DNA from: Gnomoniopsis sp. IMI 355080 | Taxonomy: Eukaryota; Ascomycota; Sordariomycetes; Diaporthales; Gnomoniaceae | DNA length: 64,000 nucleotides | Direction of reading: 5' to 3' | Assembly: GCA_027946555.1 (NCBI GenBank) | Contig: JAPEVC010000015.1 | Span: 1 to 64,000 of the forward strand | Shown here: one piece after another, positions 56,887-64,000 of the stretch | How positions within the stretch are numbered: the first letter of the stretch is position 1 | Layout: every line of letters starts with the position of its first letter | Position numbers and translations under genes: made by a program | Notes under the pieces: model-generated | Told to the model about the DNA's origin: nothing | Seen by the model: only the letters and a program-made list of their open reading frames with translations | Database searches by the model: none

Positions 56887-59800
56887 TCATTCCCCCTCAG
56901 AGTCCCAAATCACGCCCTCCATGTCCGGCGGCATCCTGATTTTCGAATCATCCATCAAACTATCCTGCTCGCCTCCAATCCCTGCCAGCCCAAGGCCTTG
57001 CGACGAAGCTAGCAGCGCGCTCAAACCGAGCGAAGACGACTGCGTGTGACTCCCATGCCCATTCATTGTAGGCGTCCCTGTCTGAATTGGACTGTCGTCT
57101 ACCACCACCGGCAGGCTGCTTGACTTATCAACAGCAGATGTCCGCACGGGGGACGGTGACGCTGAGATCGTAAGAAATTCCACCGTGCGCTCGTGGTGCT
57201 GTGACTGGCTCGGCGCGCTCACGGTAGTTGCTTGGGATGGGCGGACCGTCGATTTGATGATACGCTGCGAGTGCTGAGAGGAGTGTCCCACAACGGGTGG
57301 GCCGTCATCGAGCTCGACCATGCTGAGTTGCGAGCGGGAAGGGGGCGCATTTAGCTTGGCAAAGACGACCTGTTCGTCTAAGCTGAACTTCGTCCGCATA
57401 GGTGTGTCTCTGATGTGATCTTCCATCCCATTCTGACTGGAAGGGACAACCATATGCTCATCTACTTGTAGCTCCTCAGCATGTCGAAGTCGAGGTTGCT
57501 TTCTTGCCGGAGACGACAACAACCCACCACGCATCAACTGGGTGGAATGTTTGATATCACTCTTTAATTGCTCCTCAACCTCCTGAGAAACGGTCACAGG
57601 GCCCAGGTTGTGGCTTTGACTCTCGTCGCCATGTTCCCCGAAAAGCTCCCATTTCAGATTCGCCATCAATGCGCCCAACGGCCCTGGTGGTACGTAGGTG
57701 ATACCCGTGGCCAAGGGCGCCTGCTCCACCCACCCATCCGCTTTCATCCTCTCCAGAGTTACTGGGTTATTGAGTTCATACACCTGCAGCAGTTCATAGG
57801 CATACTTCGTGCCCCTGTTGGCGTTGAAATCGGCAGTGCCAAGCCCTTGATCCTGAGGGCTAATGTCGCCTGGCATTTTCCAATCGCTGATAGTCGCCAT
57901 ATACTTCAATTGGCAGACTGGTGCCCTGGTATAGATCCAGATGCGCATAACTTGCCTTGGGATTCGGAAATCGCGAAACATGTGCGTGAGAGTGCCTTCA
58001 GTGATGTGCTTCACTTCATCTAAGTCGGCTGATGTTATCACATCCGAACGGTCGGTTTGTGGTGCCATCTGTTGGATTATCTCGAAGGGGACACGCTGTG
58101 ACTCGAACGCTTGGGATTTGTAACCAAGCTGAGATATAGGTGGCATTGTTGGGGAAGTCTTCTGAGGCGAGGAAAACGGCGTCTCTTTCTCAACAACACT
58201 GGAGCTGCTAGGGCGTCGGCGCGGGGGGTCGGGTGTCTCGGGCTCGGCTTCGTCCTCATCATTGGCAACTTCAGAAGTACGGATGCGTTCTGTGACAGGG
58301 TGAGAGGACAGTTGTTTGGTCGTGGTCTTTCGCATCATTTGTGTGTGCATTGCCATGTCTTCTTCAGTGGGCGGTTCAGTCATAGGGCTGTGACGTGTGG
58401 ACGAGGGCTGAGGGGGGGTCCGTTGTGCAAAAGACGTGCTGCCTGATGGCGTGATGTGAATAATATCTTCGGCTTCAGTTCCCACCATGTCGACTTCACT
58501 TTCTTGATTGGAAATAGCTGGGTGCGGGCCAGTCGAAGTGGCCTCCATAGGAGCAGTGACCTCTTCAGCTGGTGAAGACGACATGACCTCTTTAGCATCC
58601 ATACCCTCAATCTTTGCAGTTTCCCGTTGAGTCTCGTCCAGCTTCATGGCAACATGCAATGCTGGTCGTCTTGATGCGGCATCTACATTTGATGGTGGAG
58701 AGCCCCCTGTGCTCTCCACGACAAGCGAATCGATAATGGTCTGGTCCTTAGAATTTGGCCACGCAGCGGGCTCTTGTGATGGTTGGTTCCGGGGCGAAGG
58801 TGTACCAGGCGCCTCATTCTCAACATCGGGAAAGCCCTCAAATTCGTCATCCGAGTCCATTACAATATCCTCTGTCGGTTTCTGCAATATCATCTCGCCA
58901 GTCTCTTCTTCCGCAATTTCGACATCTTCATCTCGATCGTTCTCGCCAAGCTCAACACTCACATCTGCCCAACGTATCTCCTTCAACGGCTCCCTGTTGG
59001 CGCTCGAGTTCCCGTTCGACGACGGCAACCCTCCATTGACCGTACTCCACGAATCCGGAATCTCGCTCCTGCTTTTCTTCCGCACCGTTGGCGTTGGCGC
59101 ATCAACATTTGTCGACCTCTCCTTAAGCGGCGTGCGGTCTACCCCAAAGCTGCCCAGAGGTGACCAGAAGCGGGATCCTACGTCCAGATTCGGTGTGAAA
59201 GGCGAGGGCTGTGAAGACGGGATCTCGGTGCGTGTAGCGCGTTGGCGGCTTGGGGTCTCAGGAATCGCGGATGAGGTGATGGTGCTTTCGAGTGGCTGAG
59301 ATAGGGTGTGTTGCGACACGGTGGGTTCTTGCTCGGGAGCAGGTGATGCTCTCTTCTTCCTCTTACTAGGTGGTGTCGCACTATCGAAATGTGCTGCGTC
59401 CGGGCGGTCGTCAATAAATCCGAACCCCAGCTCCTCATCCAAGCTTCCCGGAACCATGTCCGCAAGGCTTTTCCAGGAGGGCATCTGTGTCAGAGTTTGG
59501 GTGTGATACTTTGAGTTTGGCACCTTCCCCTCGTCTTCATCATCCTCATCCTCAAGCTCAAGCTCCAAATCACCCGTGGTCTTCCTTCTCTTGCGGCCTC
59601 TGTTGGTGGGATTTTTCCATTCTGCTGGTTGCTTGGCCTGCACTGTCTTCTTTTTCTTCGTGCCAGATTTACTTGCGGAGGATGCCTTCTCAGGTGCAAA
59701 TTCAAGGGCACTCTCTCCGCTATCCTCTGCCGTAAGGTCAACCACCAGCTGCTTCCCGTCGCTTCCAATATCGTCCATATCCTCCTCGTCTGATTGGAAT

Positions 59801-60150
59801 GTACTTGGTACCACGAAGTCGGTCCAGCGCATCTGTGTCAAAGTCTTCTGCTTCAGATCCTCATCCTCTTGTTTCCTTTTCCCTTTCTTCGTCATGGGAC
59901 TAGGATTCGGCAGGCTGTGTCTCGTCTTTTTTGCCCGGACCGTTTTCCTCTTCGCCGGGAATTGCAATTGTTGCAGCTCAGCCTTCGGTGGAGCTTTGCG
60001 GTAGACCTTGTTGTTCGTTGAATTCGACTGTTTCATTGCACTCGTAAACGCTTTCGTATTGGAACTAGATTCATCGTCGTTCGAGTTTGTTGGTGCAGTT
60101 GCACCTCTCGAGCGCGTCGTGGGCACCATCTTGGGCGTCCACTTTTTCAA
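56887..60150 (-). CDS. Large nuclear protein with candidate PUA/ASCH-like domain, uncharacterised
   Basis: Single exon of 1087 residues; I do not recognise a named gene. The N-terminal 690 residues are low-complexity, highly charged and look disordered, with several basic nuclear-localisation-like clusters (KKGKRK, RGRKRRK, PSKRKKR) and acidic runs. The motif TLTQM occurs twice (103-107 and 219-223), and IP-S/T/D-S type motifs recur (EIPSSQPSPF, AIPETPS, EIPDSW). A compact region at about 710-830 looks folded: HMFRDFRIPRQVMRIWIYTR, LKYMATISDWKMPGDI, KYAYELLQVYELNNPVTLE and GWVEQAPLATGITYVPPG, resembling PUA-fold ASCH/EVE domains that bind RNA or modified DNA. The C-terminus is Ser-rich. The nuclear role and fold are inference. 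It shares a strand with the HECT ligase and the tether gene. Confidence 0.8.
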   Translation of the reverse strand: MKKWTPKMVPTTRSRGATAPTNSNDDESSSNTKAFTSAMKQSNSTNNKVYRKAPPKAELQQLQFPAKRKTVRAKKTRHSLPNPSPMTKKGKRKQEDEDLKQKTLTQMRWTDFVVPSTFQSDEEDMDDIGSDGKQLVVDLTAEDSGESALEFAPEKASSASKSGTKKKKTVQAKQPAEWKNPTNRGRKRRKTTGDLELELEDEDDEDEGKVPNSKYHTQTLTQMPSWKSLADMVPGSLDEELGFGFIDDRPDAAHFDSATPPSKRKKRASPAPEQEPTVSQHTLSQPLESTITSSAIPETPSRQRATRTEIPSSQPSPFTPNLDVGSRFWSPLGSFGVDRTPLKERSTNVDAPTPTVRKKSRSEIPDSWSTVNGGLPSSNGNSSANREPLKEIRWADVSVELGENDRDEDVEIAEEETGEMILQKPTEDIVMDSDDEFEGFPDVENEAPGTPSPRNQPSQEPAAWPNSKDQTIIDSLVVESTGGSPPSNVDAASRRPALHVAMKLDETQRETAKIEGMDAKEVMSSSPAEEVTAPMEATSTGPHPAISNQESEVDMVGTEAEDIIHITPSGSTSFAQRTPPQPSSTRHSPMTEPPTEEDMAMHTQMMRKTTTKQLSSHPVTERIRTSEVANDEDEAEPETPDPPRRRPSSSSVVEKETPFSSPQKTSPTMPPISQLGYKSQAFESQRVPFEIIQQMAPQTDRSDVITSADLDEVKHITEGTLTHMFRDFRIPRQVMRIWIYTRAPVCQLKYMATISDWKMPGDISPQDQGLGTADFNANRGTKYAYELLQVYELNNPVTLERMKADGWVEQAPLATGITYVPPGPLGALMANLKWELFGEHGDESQSHNLGPVTVSQEVEEQLKSDIKHSTQLMRGGLLSSPARKQPRLRHAEELQVDEHMVVPSSQNGMEDHIRDTPMRTKFSLDEQVVFAKLNAPPSRSQLSMVELDDGPPVVGHSSQHSQRIIKSTVRPSQATTVSAPSQSQHHERTVEFLTISASPSPVRTSAVDKSSSLPVVVDDSPIQTGTPTMNGHGSHTQSSSLGLSALLASSQGLGLAGIGGEQDSLMDDSKIRMPPDMEGVIWDSEGE

Positions 60151-60938
60151 CGTTACCCTCTTTGTATTCTCAGAATGTGTGTAGCTGCGTATGATTAAGT
60201 CGACCCGAGCTTACAGTGGAACAGTTGCAATGTGAATCTTAGGCAGCCAAGTCAGGATATGTGTTGGTCGTAGGGAGGTCGGTCATAGCGCCTTCCAATT
60301 ACAGCTGTTGTGGGCCATCACTGTGGCGGTTGGGAGACGCGATCCCACTAGAATGAGACGCGTTCTCGTTTAAAGTGAATTTGTGGAGCCAGGGTCCCCC
60401 GGTGACAAACCGACAAGACGGAGAACAATGACGTGACGTCAGGGCTTACATAATCCGCGACTCTATTGATGTACTTTGGAATGCCGCCGAAGGGCCCGCC
60501 AGCAATAGTCAAAACATGAAAGCGTGAGTGGAAAAACTGGTACAGAAAGGAATGGGCACTCGCTACACCGCATAATTGATGAAAGCGTTACCTGAATTGA
60601 CCAATCTATCTACGAATGTACCACACCGCGCACTTAACTGCTGCTGGGAGGGTAAATGCACTCGCTCGCCGATCGATCGGTCAGTAATGACAATTGAACA
60701 CAATGACCCTCCGTTGTACCCCACCCCCATTTTTCATGCAACCCATTTCCCTTTCCATTTCCCGAGAGCCCAGTTGCGATGGGTCTGTTATTCCGCCAAG
60801 ATATTCCGTTCCTAACCTTGGCAAATGATGATCAAGACCCGTACGATATGTGCCGTCGAATTCGCTAGTACGTAGAGCGCTGCTGTTGGGGGCCGGGGAG
60901 CTTTGTGCGTACGCCGTTGCTCCTAATGATGATTTTGT
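60151..60938. other. Intergenic, no supported gene
   Basis: Promoter of the nuclear protein gene and 3' flank of the HECT gene. Short motif-free frames only. Confidence 0.5.
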
Positions 60939-63900
60939 CTATGAGAGGTGGAAGGCGCCTTGACCTTCCCGCATGGCGGTAGAGAGTTGCTTCTTCAGGA
61001 CAGTGATGTCCGAATAGTTAGGCATTTTGAGATAGTTGACGCACGTCATGACGCTTGGGAGGTAGTCGTCTGGCGTGTAAGGAGCCTCGCTGGGTCGGCA
61101 GACGACCGTGAACATGGGCGTTAGGTTCTTGAATCCTGTAGGGAAGTCAGCTTCGTTCATTTTCCTGGTCTGAATAGGGGTTGGTACTGACCTCCAATTG
61201 GTAGCTTGGGGCTGCCTGTGGTGAATTGGAGGAAGTCTCGTCGCTCAGCTGCACTGAACTCGCTCATGTACTGTAATAGGTTTCGGACACTCGGATGGTC
61301 CATAGTGAAGCCATGGTCAGCCTTGACCGAGTCCATGAGGGCTATAACAATCGGTTAGAACGTTCACTAAGACTTTGGTATACAAAAATACTCACTGGCT
61401 AGGGACCAATCTTCTTCAACACGGCCAAATAGACCGCATAGCTCATCCGGTGTGAAGGCACTGAGCGCCGAGTAGGGAAAAACCTGAGAGAAACCAGTGT
61501 GGAAAGCTTCAACTTGTCGGCGAATACCACTACCAAGCGTCATGTCGGCAACTCGGTCCAGATACTGGTCAACATTATCAATATTCAACATGACATGAGA
61601 GCCTTGCGGTACCAACTCAATCTCGGGGTAACCTGGAAGGGTGAAATCAAGAGACAGGTCTTCGAGGCGGGTGCCGTTGTCGACAGTGATGTTTTGGATA
61701 TCGTTGACCTTTTGTGTTGCGGTACGCTCAGGATCCTCGGCAATCTCCTTCTTGGCCAGCGCAAATTTTTTAACCAGGACTAAAGATCGAGCGAGGACGG
61801 GATCAACAAGCTTCATGGCGCCGAGTGATGGCTTGATGCTTAGGGACTCGTCACCGATGCGGAAAAAGATGGGGTTGAGGTTTATGTCGATGATGCGTGA
61901 ATCAATCATGGATCGAGCCACGAACTTGCCCAAGGCCCTGAACAGTTGTAAAATACGTTCTCCGCTTGGCTGGGAGAATTCCTCTTCACTATAGGGCCGG
62001 GGAAAGAGGCCGTTGGGCGCTGAGACGTAGTAGTCCGAGTCGTTGTGATCCGCATCCCGCCACATCTTGGTCTTCTTTGTCGCAAACTCCCTAGACACTG
62101 TAGAGTAGAATTCCAGTGTCGGTCCAAGACCCGTGCCAACTTCCTCAAAGTACTCAACCTCCAGAATACTCTGGGCACTTCCATACAGATCCATGACCTT
62201 GAGAGCGGACTCAAGAATCTTGTCACGCGAGATGCGCACCTTTTGGCGCTGCAGCCGCCCCAGGAACGGACGGTCATCATGGCGACGTCGGTGGTCATCC
62301 TGCGGCTGCGCGTTCTGCCATCGGTTCATGGACCGTGCGTATCCAAAGGAAGTCGACTGGAGGAAGAGGTGTCGCGTTTCGAAGGGGAATAGGAAGGGGT
62401 ACAAGCGAGCCAAGTCTTCACTCCAGCTGGGCAGGCAGCTGCTGGCGACTATCAAAGGCTCTTCCAATTGCCTGTTGAGCTTGGCAGTGAGCTTCGTGTT
62501 GACGAATTGCGTCAGGGGTTCGATGTTAAGCTTCAAGGTGGCCTTGTTCTCGACAATGACATCGTCGATGTTAGCATTGAGATTATGCAGCATCTTCAAG
62601 AGGCGAAGTATCGAGACTGTAGTCGGATACTTGGCAAGCGAAGCAGGTGCATTGCCTTCACTGGATTCGTTCTCCTCACTTGAATTAGAACCAAAGGCAA
62701 GCGTCTCAGTGGGTGGAGGTCCGGGGACGCGGCGAATCTTGATCTCATGGGTCTGTGCCCATACATTTCGGCCGGTGAAGTCGTCCGAGGCCATCTTCTG
62801 CACCGCACGGTAGACTGTTGTGTCGTTGCTCACGACCTTGCCGTTGTGGGTGAACTCCAAGTGCCAGTCTTGTGGGGTGGACTGAATCGCAGCTGCATAA
62901 GACATAGGTCGAGAGGAGGATGGTGAATTCATCAACGCATTGGCGAGTAAGTTTGCACGGAGAGCCATGCTATTGTTAGCAGCATTCCCACTTGCGCCGA
63001 CGCTGCCACCTGCACCGACATTGGCACCTTGAGAACTAGAAGGTGTCGGTACGCGAGTGCCGTCCTCCTTCCTCGCGGTGATCTTACCACCATCAGCGAC
63101 CTCAAGGTTCACAGCCGAGGGATCCGGGGTCGGAGCGTCGTCCATATCTTCATCAAGATCGCCAACAATAGCATCGAGTGCGCTCTGCTCGAGTGAGTCT
63201 TCGTCTTCATCAAGATCGTCCATGCGCTTTTCATCCGCGCATTCAAGCGCATCCTCCAGGTCATCCTCGCCTTCAGGCGGAGGCCGATTTGGTTGTGGAG
63301 TCTCTGTTGCTGCTGCGTTGCGCCGACTGGACCTACGCAGAACGACCTTGGCAGCTGATGCAGAGGAGGCAGGTTCGGGAGTACTAGGTGCATCCGCAAT
63401 CGGGTTCGATCGAGACTTGGCCTTGCGCGCAGACCGAGAGCTCGAAGCCGCTGGCGGAGCTGGCGGTGGAGGTGCAGTGCCACTTGCAGATGGTGTCATT
63501 CGTGAAGGCAGGCGGGCAGCACCTCCAGCGCCAGGAAGGGATCCAGAACCTCCAACAAGGGAGCCGGGGCCGAATGGTGAGAACGCTCCACCAGCCACCG
63601 CAGCTAGAGCCCTGGTAAGGCTGTCGCGATTTCTAGGAGGCCGAGGGCTGATACGAGGCCGCAGATAGTCCTCCAGAGACTTGAACGTAGCAATCGCATG
63701 AATCGAGACCATTATGCTACGATACATTCTCGGTATGTCGGAGTCCTCGTCTGCGGATAGTCTGAGACGAATTTGTCTGGCCAGCATTGACGCCGGACTA
63801 TTACTGCGATGATGGCTGTCTGGGTGATTGCTTGCCACAGTGAAGACCTCGAAATGCTCGGAACGACTGAGTAGATCCTGCAGCTTGTGCACCATCATGC

Positions 63901-64000
63901 TGAAAGGTGTGGAAGGAGAATCCGTCTTCGACTTATTCTTGGTAGTGTACCCCATGAATACTTCAATAAATGCGACTTGAGCAGCCATCGCAAGGTTTTC
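60939..64000 (-). CDS. HECT E3 ubiquitin ligase, Ufd4/TRIP12 type (C-terminal part)
   Basis: Ubiquitin-protein ligase of the ubiquitin-fusion-degradation type. Visible exons are 64000-61396, 61341-61192 and 61135-60939, about 983 residues; the frame is open to the window edge, so the N-terminal armadillo region lies outside. Introns of 54 and 56 bases join as EDWSLATLMDSVKADHG and LPIGGFKNLTPMF. A Ser/Pro/Gly-rich and acidic linker occupies the first third. The HECT domain starts near VRISRDKILESALKVMDLYG, with LEVEYFEEVGTGLGPTLEFY. The catalytic Cys is in SVMTCVNYLKMP, codon 61043-61041. The end is GQGAFHLS, with the usual aromatic four residues from the C-terminus given here as Phe. An ATG at 63988 is internal and should not be taken as the start. 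Confidence 0.93.

Overview
This window is nuclear DNA from a filamentous ascomycete (Pezizomycotina). Nearly every gene is split by short GT-AG introns of about 45-150 bases, with CTGAC/CTAAT-like branch sites and in-frame junctions. The gene set is typical of moulds: a GH76 Dfg5/Dcw1-type wall enzyme, a PTH11-like rhodopsin-domain receptor, a PSTAIRE CDK with T14/Y15, a Pho85-type cyclin and a Mug190-type C2 protein. I cannot fix the class from sequence alone. No rRNA, tRNA, CRISPR or intact transposon was seen.

Positions 1-30 kb form an accessory half dominated by secreted, membrane and metabolic genes. In order they are: a dienelactone hydrolase (5' end outside the window), a possible stop-broken gene, a secreted FAD amine oxidase, an O-fucosyltransferase-like type II membrane protein, GH76 mannanase, a 2-oxoglutarate oxygenase, a mucin-like single-pass membrane protein, a secreted CAP protein, a truncated and frame-broken GH27 alpha-galactosidase, a large subtilisin with PA domain, a zinc alcohol dehydrogenase, a GNAT acetyltransferase and a secreted nucleoside hydrolase. 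They look like separate transcription units for wall remodelling and extracellular nutrient use, not one biosynthetic cluster.

Positions 30-44 kb are gene-poor. The only convincing gene is a Pcl-type cyclin at 33.6-34.9 kb, followed by about 9 kb in which I see no supported gene. This stretch holds simple repeats, G/C homopolymers and two clean hairpins.

Positions 44-64 kb are a dense core block: a rhodopsin-domain receptor, an AlkB-like dioxygenase divergent from the Cdc2/Cdc28 kinase, a Ure2-like glutathione S-transferase, a Mug190-type membrane tether, a large uncharacterised nuclear protein with a candidate PUA/ASCH-like domain, and the C-terminal part of a Ufd4/TRIP12-type HECT ubiquitin ligase that runs off the right edge.

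I did not find a clear undescribed multi-gene system. The best candidates for follow-up are the 1087-residue nuclear protein, the decayed GH27 gene, the frame anomaly in the subtilisin propeptide, and the Cys-rich insert in the cyclin. Exon boundaries were placed by hand from splice signals and frame. Where two solutions fit, the entry says so.
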